DNA of 14,304 nucleotides from Flavobacteriales bacterium UBA3376 (GCA_002359055.1 DEQC01000091.1:256-14559); one strand, 5' to 3'; shown: positions 1 through 7,288, numbered from the stretch's first letter. The notes: generated by a model not told the origin, from the letters alone. Program-made: numbers and translations.

Positions 1-1841
1 GTCTTTTCATATGCATTTTTTCTTCGCATAGCATCCACATCCATGCGTGCTATTTTCAATTTTGGAAATAATTCTTCCAACTGTTGCTCAATCTGCTGTG
101 TTCCAATCCCTTTTGTCGTCAATTCTAAACTTTGACAACTATAACATTTTGTAGGTTTTGATTGTGAATGTCCGCAATAATGGCATTTCAGTAAATTCGT
201 AAACTTATGATAAGTCAAAGGCACATCGCAATTTGGGCAAAATGGCGAATGTCCACAGCTCAAACATTCTAAAATTGGCGCAAAACCTCGGCGGTTTTGA
301 AATATTAAAACTTGTTTTCCTTCTTTTATCGTTTGTTGTATGGCTTCATTTAAAGTTAAAGTGATATCGCCCGAAATCTCTTTGTTTTTCAGCGCTTGAC
401 GCAAATCCACCAATTCAATTTTAGGCATTTTCACGTCCGAATATCTTTTGGTCAATTGCACATATCCATATCGATCGGTTTTCGCATTGTAATAAGATTC
501 TAAAGAAGGTGTAGCCGAACCCAAAATCACATGAGCTGAAAACATCTTGGACATAACAATACTCATATCCCTCGCATGGAAATAAGGTTTAAAATCGTTT
601 TGTTTATAAGTGGTTTCATGTTCTTCATCAACAATGATTAAACCCAATTCTTTGAAAGGTAAAAATAAAGCTGAACGAACACCAATGATGATTTTATATT
701 CTCGATTCAAAGTTTTTTCCCACAATTCAACTCTTTCATTTTGATTGAATTTTGAGTGATAAACCCCTACCAAATCACCAAAATATTTTCTAATTCTATG
801 AACCATTTGAGTAGAAATCGAAATTTCGGGCAATAAAAAAAGTACGGTTTTATCTTCTTCCAAAGCGCGTTCTATCAATTTGATATAAACTTCTGTTTTA
901 CCACTGGAAGTTACGCCATGTAACAAAACAGTTTTTCCTTCATCGAAATAACTTTGTATAGATTCTAAAGCTTGATTTTGTTCAAAACTTAAAGTTTCAG
1001 AATCAATTGTTTCTTGATCGACTTCTTCAATTCGAGAAACTTCTAAATCATAAATTTCAACCACTCCCTTCTCCTCCATCGATCGAAACATCGAATGGGT
1101 TCCGCCATACTTTTTTAAGAATTTAGAGATTTTAATCGATTTTTTGGATTGCGATTCTTCGACCAATAATTGCAATAATAATTCTCTTTGTTTGGGTGCG
1201 TTTTTTAATTTTTCAATGGCTTCATTGAAAGCATTTTTATCGGATTTCAAACCTTCTTTTACTCGGACAAATAATTCTACTTTCGGTGTGTACTTCTCAA
1301 TTAAAACCTCATCCAAATGAACAATTGATTTTTCCCAAAGTGTTTTAATGATTTTGATCGCATATTTACTATCGACCAAACCACTCACTTCTTTTATAGA
1401 AAGCAATCCTTTTTTGTTTAGTTCATGAACCACCAACCATTCCATTTCATCCAAATCACTTTCAATTTGGTCCACAGATCCAATGAATCTAATGAAAGTT
1501 TCACTTTCCCATTTCAAAGCCGAAGGAAATGCATTGCGATACACTTCACCCAAACTACACATATAATAATCCGCCATCCACTCCCAAAATTCAATTTGAA
1601 TTTCTGTGACTAAAGGCGTTGTGTCTAATACGGCATCTATCTTTTTGATTTTGTATAATTCAGGCTTATTTCTATGGGTCGTATGAATGATACCCGTATA
1701 AAGTTTATTGGTTCCAAAAGGCACAGAAACCCTTATTCCTTTTTGAATATGAGGTTCATCTTCTGGAGAAATTTCATAGGTAAAAGTACCCGGTAAAGCC
1801 AGAGGTAAAATGACTTCAGCAAATAATGATTGTGTATTCAT
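1..1841 (-). CDS. priA: Primosomal protein N' (replication restart helicase PriA), 3' end outside the window
   Basis: PriA is a 3'-to-5' superfamily 2 DNA helicase that recognises stalled or repaired forks and reloads the replisome in the cytoplasm. About 613 residues are visible; the C-terminal helicase part is cut off by the window edge. The N-terminus (MNTQSLFAEVILPLALPGTF) matches the family's 3'-DNA-binding domain. Walker A is GVTSSGKT at residues 309-316, the helicase II box is DEEH at 405-408, and a GSATPS motif follows. A zinc-binding module of paired cysteines begins at C526/C529, continues through CPNC and CHYC pairs, and ends at C566/C569. The start is the ATG at 1841-1839. No Shine-Dalgarno site is visible, as is common in this phylum. 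The frame is intact, with a 430-base gene-poor stretch upstream. Identification is secure. Confidence 0.96.
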   Translation of the reverse strand, partial: MNTQSLFAEVILPLALPGTFTYEISPEDEPHIQKGIRVSVPFGTNKLYTGIIHTTHRNKPELYKIKKIDAVLDTTPLVTEIQIEFWEWMADYYMCSLGEVYRNAFPSALKWESETFIRFIGSVDQIESDLDEMEWLVVHELNKKGLLSIKEVSGLVDSKYAIKIIKTLWEKSIVHLDEVLIEKYTPKVELFVRVKEGLKSDKNAFNEAIEKLKNAPKQRELLLQLLVEESQSKKSIKISKFLKKYGGTHSMFRSMEEKGVVEIYDLEVSRIEEVDQETIDSETLSFEQNQALESIQSYFDEGKTVLLHGVTSSGKTEVYIKLIERALEEDKTVLFLLPEISISTQMVHRIRKYFGDLVGVYHSKFNQNERVELWEKTLNREYKIIIGVRSALFLPFKELGLIIVDEEHETTYKQNDFKPYFHARDMSIVMSKMFSAHVILGSATPSLESYYNAKTDRYGYVQLTKRYSDVKMPKIELVDLRQALKNKEISGDITLTLNEAIQQTIKEGKQVLIFQNRRGFAPILECLSCGHSPFCPNCDVPLTYHKFTNLLKCHYCGHSQSKPTKCYSCQSLELTTKGIGTQQIEQQLEELFPKLKIARMDVDAMRRKNAYEK

Positions 1842-2273
1842 AATCTTTGGCAAGATACAATTTTCAAAAGTTTTCTAATTCTTAATACCATCAAGTTTTC
1901 AACGATTTTTCCGTTCCAAAAAGCAAGTCAAATGACACTAAGAAAAAGTCAAAGCTCGGTACATAATAAATAACTTACCGCCAATTTAAGAAAATATGAA
2001 CAACAGTAAAAAGTGCTAAAGAGTAGAAGTTATTATAGTAAAACAGATAAGCACAGAAAATCAAATCATTGTCAACTATACCCTTCATCAATAGATCAAC
2101 AACAATCAAATTAGAAACACATAAAAAAACACAAAGAACTTTACGGAGAATATCCAGATGTACCCACTACGGATGCGGTATACTGAAGAGAACTATGAAT
2201 TGTTATCAGAAAAGCAAATTATCCATTACATGAATTACAACGCCTTAGATGAAGAGCATCAAAAAAAAATAGT
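1842..2273. other. Gene-poor spacer between priA and the queD terminator, with possible decayed coding debris
   Basis: No complete gene is convincing here. On the plus strand a 72-codon frame begins at the ATG at 2158 (MYPLRMRYTEENYELLSEKQ), but it runs straight through the queD terminator and into the end of queD, so it is unlikely to be a functional gene as it stands. In a neighbouring plus frame, 2115-2183 reads KELYGEYPDVPTTDAVY and then meets a TGA at the point where the first frame reads TEENYELL. A single-base shift would therefore join two protein-like stretches, and frame-matched residues continue upstream to about 2010 across one TAG. This could be a pseudogene or chance. I do not recognise a family. 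The priA promoter should also lie in this spacer, but I could not place it with confidence. Confidence 0.3.
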
Positions 2274-2308
2274 AAAAAAAACCGCCTCAATTATAGAAAA
2301 TAAGACGG
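2274..2308 (-). terminator. Rho-independent terminator of idi-queD
   Basis: On the minus strand, CCGTCTTA (2308-2301) pairs with TGAGGCGG (2289-2282) using two G-U wobbles. An 11-base AT-rich loop lies between them and eight U residues follow (2281-2274). It starts 11 bases after the queD stop codon. Read on the plus strand the wobbles become C-A mismatches and there is no matching long T run, so it is directional and belongs to queD. Confidence 0.8.
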
Positions 2309-2319
2309 CCTCTTTTTAT

Positions 2320-2730
2320 TTAATCACCGCTATATTCAGCATAATTTCTTGGTGTTTCGTAAAGCGTTACTTTTAATTTCAAATGTTTTTCTAATTTCGC
2401 TCGGATTCGATTCCAGATAACAACGGATATATTTTCAACGGTTGGATTTAACTTTTTGAATTCTTCGACTTCTAAATTTAAATTCTTGTGATCCAAATAT
2501 TCCTCCACTTCCGTTTCTATTATTCTTTTCAAATCATCCAAATTCATCACAAAACCAGTTTCCGGATTGATTTGACCAGTGATGCTAACTATCAATTCAT
2601 AATTGTGTCCATGAAACATCGGATTCGAACATTTTCCAAAAACTTCAAAGTTTTTTTGATCGTCCCAATCTTGATGATACAATCTATGTGCAGCATTGAA
2701 GTGCGCTTTCCTATTGATCGTTACCAGCAT
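2320..2730 (-). CDS. queD: 6-carboxytetrahydropterin synthase / 6-pyruvoyl-tetrahydropterin synthase family protein (QueD-like)
   Basis: The family converts 7,8-dihydroneopterin triphosphate, either to 6-carboxytetrahydropterin (queuosine pathway) or to 6-pyruvoyltetrahydropterin (biopterin pathway). The 136-residue protein is full length. Visible residues are zinc ligands H15 (FNAAHR), H40 and H42 (HGHNY), nucleophile C34, the Asp-His pair D80-H81 (YLDHKNLN), and the pterin-anchoring E125 in LYET. The Cys-to-HGH spacing is five residues (C-S-N-P-M-F-H-G-H), as in eukaryotic PTPS, and not three as in E. coli QueD, so the exact product is uncertain. The start at 2730 lies inside the end of idi (20-base overlap, different frame), which points to cotranscription and probably translational coupling. 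A terminator follows the stop. Family certainty is high; the queD name is by convention for bacteria. Confidence 0.88.
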   Translation of the reverse strand: MLVTINRKAHFNAAHRLYHQDWDDQKNFEVFGKCSNPMFHGHNYELIVSITGQINPETGFVMNLDDLKRIIETEVEEYLDHKNLNLEVEEFKKLNPTVENISVVIWNRIRAKLEKHLKLKVTLYETPRNYAEYSGD

Positions 2731-3241
2731 AATCTAATTTAGATAAATATTTTTCAAAAATTATTTTGAACCAAGCTGTATATAATTCTGGACGATTTTC
2801 TATGTCTTGAATCAATTCATCCATATCGATCCACTTTACAGCCTTGACTTCATCCGTGTTGAATTCGATAGGTCCGTCATAATAACCGACAAAAACTCTA
2901 TCCAATTCGTGTTCAAAAAGTTGTTCGCCCAACTTTGCTTTATATATAAAATGAAATTTCTCTTCAATTTCACAATCAAAACCTAATTCTTCTACCAATC
3001 TTCTATGTGCCGCTTCCTCATAGGTCTCGCCTTCTCTTGGATGACTGCAACATGAGTTCGTCCATAAACCTGGTGAATGATACTTTTCGTCGGCTCTTTG
3101 TTGCAATAACAATTGGCCCTTAGAGTTAAATACAAAAACAGAAAACGCTCTGTGAAGTAATCCCGCAACGTGTGCTTCTTGCTTTTCCATCAAGCCAATA
3201 GGATTATCCTGCTCATCAATTAAAACTACAAATTCTTCCAT
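2711..3241 (-). CDS. idi: Isopentenyl-diphosphate delta-isomerase, type I
   Basis: Interconverts isopentenyl and dimethylallyl diphosphate in the cytoplasm, supplying both precursors for quinone side chains, undecaprenyl carrier and carotenoids. At 176 residues it matches the usual bacterial type I length (E. coli 182). Signature residues are metal ligands H24 and H30 (HVAGLLHRAF), catalytic C65 with H67 in TNSCCSHP, Y100, and the acidic pair E110/E112 in FEHELD. The Nudix-type helix is GETYEEAAHRRLVEELGF (71-88). The ATG at 3241 is the first start compatible with the family N-terminus (EEFVVLIDEQDNPIG). It is the first gene of a two-gene minus-strand unit with queD. A TAACTTTG motif lies just upstream of the start. 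Confidence 0.96.
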   Translation of the reverse strand: MEEFVVLIDEQDNPIGLMEKQEAHVAGLLHRAFSVFVFNSKGQLLLQQRADEKYHSPGLWTNSCCSHPREGETYEEAAHRRLVEELGFDCEIEEKFHFIYKAKLGEQLFEHELDRVFVGYYDGPIEFNTDEVKAVKWIDMDELIQDIENRPELYTAWFKIIFEKYLSKLDYAGNDQ

Positions 3242-3245
3242 GCTC

Positions 3246-3253
3246 CAAAGTTA
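3246..3253 (-). promoter_or_regulatory. Possible -7 element upstream of idi
   Basis: TAACTTTG on the minus strand fits the Bacteroidota -7 consensus TAnnTTTG exactly. It ends only four bases before the idi start codon, so if used it would give an essentially leaderless mRNA. No TTG lies at the usual 17-23 base spacing upstream; the nearest is 27 bases away. It could be a chance match in AT-rich DNA. Confidence 0.25.
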
Positions 3254-3437
3254 ATAAAACTAATACACATTTTGAGCTTGCAACTGTGGGATTAATTAAA
3301 CTCGGATTGTTTAATCTGACAGCAACATCAATTGGCATATCCTTTGAATTTAACAAGTGGATTTGAATGACTAAAAAGCACTTAAACCAATGATAATTAA
3401 GGCTTTCATTCAACTATGAAATAAAAATAGTTCAATA

Positions 3438-3471
3438 TTGTTAAACTTAGATGGAAGAAAAATTATTTTTC
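3438..3471 (+). promoter_or_regulatory. Candidate lon promoter
   Basis: TTG at 3438-3440 is followed after 23 bases by TATTTTTC at 3464-3471, one mismatch from TAnnTTTG. The expected transcription start near 3478 would leave a leader of about 16 bases before the lon ATG. The -7 element lies inside a 17-base perfect palindrome (3456-3472). Confidence 0.35.
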
Positions 3472-3493
3472 TGACAGAATTACATAAAATCTC

Positions 3494-5932
3494 ATGATAG
3501 AATTAGACAAGTTGTCACTTGACCAAATTATAGGCGAAGAAATTGAATTAATTCCTTTGATGAATGAAGAGGATGAAAAAAAGTTCAACAAAGAAGCTGT
3601 ACCCGAAGAACTTCCTATCTTATCGCTCAAAAACACTGTGTTGTTTCCAGGAGTTGTTATTCCCATCACTGCTGGAAGAAATCGCTCCATCAAATTGTTG
3701 GAAGAAGCACATAAAGAAAAACAAACCATAGGTGTTGTTTCTCAAAAAGATTCTAAAATCGATTTGCCAACGGCCGATGATATACACAAGATAGGAACAG
3801 TTGCACGAATTGTGAAAATGTTGAAAATGCCAGATGGAAACACCACTGTTATCCTTCAAGGTATCAAACGTTTTCAATGGACTGAAATGGTTCAATACGA
3901 GCCTTTTTTCAAAGCTAAAGTTGAAGTTTTAGAAGAAACCAAACCTACCGCAAGAAATAAAGAATATCAAGCCATCATCGAATCGATCAAAGATTTGGCG
4001 AAAAAGATAATTGAAATCCATCCATCACTTCCAACGGAAGCGACTTTGGCAATCAATAATATCGAAAGTTCTTCCTTTTTAGTAAACTTTGTGAGTTCCA
4101 ATTTGAATTTGAGTATTGAAGACAAACAAAATTTACTTGAATTCAGCAATTTGAAAGATAGAGCCACAGAAGTTCTGAGATTAATGGGAATCGAATTGCA
4201 AAAGTTGGAATTAAAAAATATCATTCAATCCAAGGTTCGTCAAGATTTAGATCAACAACAAAAAGAATATTTCTTACACCAACAACTGAAAACCATTCAG
4301 GAGGAATTGGGTGGAGTTTCCAATGAATCTGAAATCGAAGAATTGCGCGAACGTTCGAAAGAGAAAAAATGGAGCAAGGAAACTAAAGAGCATTTCGATA
4401 AAGAAATCAAACGTTTGATGCGTTTAAATCCTCAAATGCCTGAACACAGTATACAACGAAATTACTTGGAGTTCATGCTCGATTTGCCTTGGAATGAATA
4501 TACAGATGATAATTTCGATTTGAAGAGAGCCAAAAAAGTTTTGGACAGAGATCATTTCGGATTGGATGATATCAAAGAAAGAATTCTCGAATATCTGGCT
4601 GTTCTAAAATTAAAGGGCGATATGAATTCACCCATCATTTGTTTGTATGGACCTCCGGGTGTTGGTAAAACTTCTTTAGGAAAATCAGTGGCTGAAGCTT
4701 TGAATCGAAAATACATTCGAATGTCTTTGGGAGGTTTGCATGATGAATCTGAAATTAGAGGTCACAGAAAAACTTATATAGGTGCAATGCCAGGACGAGT
4801 TTTACAATCGATCAAAAAAGCTGGAAGTTCAAATCCTGTTTTTATTTTGGATGAAATCGATAAAATGGGAAGAAGCAGCCATGGCGATCCTTCGTCAGCG
4901 ATGTTGGAAGTTTTGGACCCTGAACAAAACAATACATTCTATGACAATTATTTGGAGCAAGGATATGATTTGTCGAAAGTTTTCTTCATTGCAACTGCCA
5001 ATAATATTGCAGACATACCGATGCCATTAAGAGATCGTATGGAAATGATAAACATTGCTGGTTATACAATTGAAGAAAAAGTTGAAATAGCTCATAAATA
5101 TTTACTTCCTAAACAACTCGAAGAACATGGTCTAAACAAAAATGATTTAAAAATCACAAAAAAGAATTTAGAATTCATAGTCGAAGGTTATACAAGAGAA
5201 TCTGGCGTTAGAAAATTGGAACAACAGATTGCTAAGATCATCAGAAATATTGCTAAAAAAGTAGCTATGGAAGAGGATTATTCTAAAACTTTGGACGAGG
5301 ATATGATTGTTGAAATATTAGGTCCGTCAAGAGGTTTGGAAAAATATGAAAGCAATGATGTTCCAGGTGTAGTTACAGGTTTAGCTTGGACGAGAGTTGG
5401 AGGAGATATTTTGTTTATCGAATCCATACTTTCTAAAGGTAAAGGCACTCTTTCGATCACTGGAAATTTAGGTAATGTGATGAAAGAATCTGCTCAAATC
5501 GCTTTGGAGTTCACAAAATCGCATGCAGAAGTTTTAGGAATAGACGATAAAGTTTTCGAAAAATACAACATTCACATTCACGTTCCTGAAGGTGCAACAC
5601 CTAAAGATGGACCATCGGCTGGTATAGCTATGCTTACATCGATTGTTTCTTCATTTACCCAAAGAAAAGTCAAAGCCAAAATCGCTATGACCGGAGAAAT
5701 CACTTTGAGAGGTAAAGTTTTACCTGTGGGAGGAATCAAAGAAAAAATCTTAGCTGCTAAACGTGCCAATATCAAAGAAATCATTTTGTGTAAAGAAAAT
5801 GAAAAAGATATTTTAGAAATCAAACCTGAATATATCAAAGGTTTAAAGTTCCACTATGTAGATACAATGATGGAAGTGCTTGATATAGCTTTGCTTAAAC
5901 AAAAAGTCAAAGGTGCGAAGTCTTTAAAATAA
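3494..5932 (+). CDS. lon: ATP-dependent protease La (LonA)
   Basis: Cytoplasmic hexameric AAA+ serine protease that degrades misfolded and selected regulatory proteins. The 812-residue chain is in the normal LonA range (E. coli 784). Order: N-terminal substrate-binding LON domain (about 38-240, beginning LPILSLKNTVLFPG), a charged coiled-coil linker (about 240-350), and the AAA+ module with Walker A GPPGVGKT (386-393) and Walker B DEIDK (453-457). The protease domain has catalytic S708 in PKDGPSAG and K751 in GGIKEK. The ATG at 3494 precedes an acidic extension (residues 1-35) before the LON domain; no Shine-Dalgarno site is seen. It stands alone, between a divergent idi-queD unit and a strong terminator. 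Lon is often stress-induced; the palindrome over its likely promoter is the only local hint of regulation. All key residues are present. Confidence 0.98.
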   Translation: MIELDKLSLDQIIGEEIELIPLMNEEDEKKFNKEAVPEELPILSLKNTVLFPGVVIPITAGRNRSIKLLEEAHKEKQTIGVVSQKDSKIDLPTADDIHKIGTVARIVKMLKMPDGNTTVILQGIKRFQWTEMVQYEPFFKAKVEVLEETKPTARNKEYQAIIESIKDLAKKIIEIHPSLPTEATLAINNIESSSFLVNFVSSNLNLSIEDKQNLLEFSNLKDRATEVLRLMGIELQKLELKNIIQSKVRQDLDQQQKEYFLHQQLKTIQEELGGVSNESEIEELRERSKEKKWSKETKEHFDKEIKRLMRLNPQMPEHSIQRNYLEFMLDLPWNEYTDDNFDLKRAKKVLDRDHFGLDDIKERILEYLAVLKLKGDMNSPIICLYGPPGVGKTSLGKSVAEALNRKYIRMSLGGLHDESEIRGHRKTYIGAMPGRVLQSIKKAGSSNPVFILDEIDKMGRSSHGDPSSAMLEVLDPEQNNTFYDNYLEQGYDLSKVFFIATANNIADIPMPLRDRMEMINIAGYTIEEKVEIAHKYLLPKQLEEHGLNKNDLKITKKNLEFIVEGYTRESGVRKLEQQIAKIIRNIAKKVAMEEDYSKTLDEDMIVEILGPSRGLEKYESNDVPGVVTGLAWTRVGGDILFIESILSKGKGTLSITGNLGNVMKESAQIALEFTKSHAEVLGIDDKVFEKYNIHIHVPEGATPKDGPSAGIAMLTSIVSSFTQRKVKAKIAMTGEITLRGKVLPVGGIKEKILAAKRANIKEIILCKENEKDILEIKPEYIKGLKFHYVDTMMEVLDIALLKQKVKGAKSLK

Positions 5933-5953
5933 ATTTAACTTTATAAGTTATAG

Positions 5954-5983
5954 AATGCTCGAACGGTGGTTCGAGCATTTTTT
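5954..5983 (+). terminator. Rho-independent terminator of lon
   Basis: An 11-base-pair perfect stem, AATGCTCGAAC (5954-5964) with GTTCGAGCATT (5969-5979), has a GGTG tetraloop and is followed by further T residues. It lies 21 bases after the lon stop. The T run overlaps the stop codon of the convergent DUF4442 gene (5984-5982). On the minus strand the hairpin also follows that gene, but its 3' flank (CTATAACTT) is a poor U tract, so it favours lon. Confidence 0.9.
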
Positions 5984-6431
5984 ATTGTTTCAATTTAAAA
6001 CTCCAATTAAAAATAAATTCAGATACTTGATCACCTTTTTCATCAATTCCTATACTTTTCATTTGCAACGTTTGACCTTCACCCGTTTCTATAGCTTTTT
6101 TTAAAACCTCGTCCAATTCAGCTCCTTGATCGCATGTAAAAATAATTTTACCCACAGCTTTTTTGGTGAAATTCGCTTCCAAACCCACTACTAACATTGA
6201 AATTCTCTGACCTGACTTTTGAATTTTAGAAATGCACAAAACACCTGTAGAAAGTTCTGCTGCCATCCCTTGAACTGCCCAGAACATACTTTTGAATGGA
6301 TTTTGGTTCAACCACCCCAATTTGACTTGTGTTTGTGATTTACTCTCATCATAATAATACAATTTGATACCTGCAATCTTTGCAATGGGCAATTTTATCC
6401 AAGTAAATTTATTAAAGGTGGAACGTTTCAT
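5982..6431 (-). CDS. DUF4442 hotdog-fold protein, possible thioesterase-like
   Basis: A 149-residue soluble protein resembling the DUF4442 family, related to the hotdog fold of acyl-CoA thioesterases. The matching features are an N-terminal helix with basic residues, the central stretch NPFKSMFWAVQGMAAELSTG (about residues 45-64), which resembles the long hotdog helix, and alternating beta strands after it (SMLVVGLEANFTKKAVGKI). It has no signal peptide or membrane segment. Substrate and reaction are unknown. It is a single gene, convergent with lon and divergent from the desaturase. A shared promoter region with a fatty-acid desaturase is compatible with a role in acyl-group metabolism, but that is inference. 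A TATATTTG element lies 20 bases upstream of the ATG at 6431. Confidence 0.78.
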   Translation of the reverse strand: MKRSTFNKFTWIKLPIAKIAGIKLYYYDESKSQTQVKLGWLNQNPFKSMFWAVQGMAAELSTGVLCISKIQKSGQRISMLVVGLEANFTKKAVGKIIFTCDQGAELDEVLKKAIETGEGQTLQMKSIGIDEKGDQVSEFIFNWSFKLKQ

Positions 6432-6450
6432 TTTATATTTTTTTTAACAT

Positions 6451-6458
6451 CAAATATA
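6451..6458 (-). promoter_or_regulatory. -7 promoter element of the DUF4442 gene
   Basis: TATATTTG on the minus strand is an exact TAnnTTTG match. Its position predicts a transcription start near 6444 and a leader of about 13 bases. A clear -33 TTG is missing; the expected place holds T-rich CTTTTTAAC near 6481-6489. Confidence 0.45.
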
Positions 6459-6502
6459 ACTTAAAGTATGGTATGTATTAGTTAAAAAGAGAAATTATCG
6501 TT

Positions 6503-6510
6503 TATATTTG
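6503..6510 (+). promoter_or_regulatory. -7 promoter element of the desaturase gene
   Basis: TATATTTG is an exact TAnnTTTG match 20 bases before the ATG, predicting a start near 6517. TTAG at 6478-6481 is a one-mismatch -33 element with a 21-base spacer. Confidence 0.5.
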
Positions 6511-6529
6511 CCCTAATACAGTTTAATAT

Positions 6530-7288
6530 ATGACTCCAGTAATTATTTTAGTAAGTTTTTTTGTACTTCATTGGTACGCTTCATTATTTTTCCAATCGAT
6601 GTTTCACCACAGATATGCTGCACATGGCATGTTCCGTATGAGTAAATTTTGGGAAAAAACCTTTCATATAGGTGCATTCATTACCCAAGGTTCTTCTTAT
6701 TTGAGCCCATACGCATATGGTGTTATGCATCGCATTCATCATGCATTTGCTGATAAGGATGGTGACCCTCATTCCCCATTGATCGATAAAGATTTATTTG
6801 CGATGATGTGGAGAACCAGAAGAGTTTATTTAGAAATCAATCAAGAAGTAGCCGTTATAGGGGACAAATTCAAGAAAGGAGTTCCAAAATGGAGAAAGTT
6901 CGACAAATTTGCAGAAGCTAAATTGACGAGATTGATTTGGGTAGCGATTTATATACTTATATATGTTTATTTCGAATCACCTTGGTGGTTGTATGTTTTG
7001 ATTCCAATTCACATTTTGATGTCACCGGTTCATGGAGCTATCATCAATTGGTACTCGCACAAATACGGTTATAGAAACTTCGATGTGAAAGATACTTCAC
7101 ACAATTTGTTCCCAGTGGACTTATTGATGTGGGGAGAAAGTTTACACAACAATCACCACAAATTCGGTGGAAGACCAAATTTCGGTGTCAAATGGTTTGA
7201 GTTCGATCCGATGTACCCCGTACTAAGAGTGATGAATAAACTCAAAATCATTCGAATAAGAAATATTCCTCCGACACAATACATGTGA
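6530..7288 (+). CDS. Acyl-CoA / fatty-acid desaturase (membrane di-iron type)
   Basis: Integral-membrane di-iron enzyme that introduces a cis double bond into a saturated acyl chain, affecting membrane fluidity. The 252-residue protein carries the three histidine boxes: HRYAAH (27-32), HRIHH (67-71) followed by DGDPHSP, and HNNHH (206-210). An extra NWYSHKYGYRNF motif lies ahead of the third box. Hydrophobic segments are at about residues 3-21, 46-62, 136-148 and 152-172. It is shorter than eukaryotic stearoyl-CoA desaturases but resembles the compact flavobacterial form, so I do not consider it truncated. The redox partner is not encoded here. A -7 element sits 20 bases upstream, and the gene is transcribed alone away from the DUF4442 gene. 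Acyl carrier (CoA, ACP or lipid) and double-bond position cannot be told from sequence. Confidence 0.94.
   Translation: MTPVIILVSFFVLHWYASLFFQSMFHHRYAAHGMFRMSKFWEKTFHIGAFITQGSSYLSPYAYGVMHRIHHAFADKDGDPHSPLIDKDLFAMMWRTRRVYLEINQEVAVIGDKFKKGVPKWRKFDKFAEAKLTRLIWVAIYILIYVYFESPWWLYVLIPIHILMSPVHGAIINWYSHKYGYRNFDVKDTSHNLFPVDLLMWGESLHNNHHKFGGRPNFGVKWFEFDPMYPVLRVMNKLKIIRIRNIPPTQYM

Larger units (their letters stand above)
3242..3493. other. Divergent spacer between idi and lon
   Basis: This 252-base AT-rich region should contain both promoters. Besides the candidate elements listed separately, it holds an inverted repeat, ATTAAAC-7 bases-GTTTAAT, at 3295-3315. Reading frames crossing it have no family resemblance and overlap the idi start. 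No RNA gene is evident. Confidence 0.5.

Noticed and set aside
1980..2160. Minus-strand hydrophobic stretch that could be a tiny membrane protein
   Set aside because: The frame is closed by an upstream TAG and its only ATG leaves 32 codons. Poly-T-rich DNA gives such Phe/Leu text by chance.
2158..2376. Plus-strand 72-codon frame as an intact small membrane protein gene
   Set aside because: Its second half is the complement of the queD terminator and the end of queD; the hydrophobic tail comes from that antisense reading. Only its first part is kept, as possible debris.
3216..3413. Minus-strand 65-codon frame upstream of idi
   Set aside because: It overlaps the idi start in another frame, has no family resemblance, and reads across the likely promoter region.
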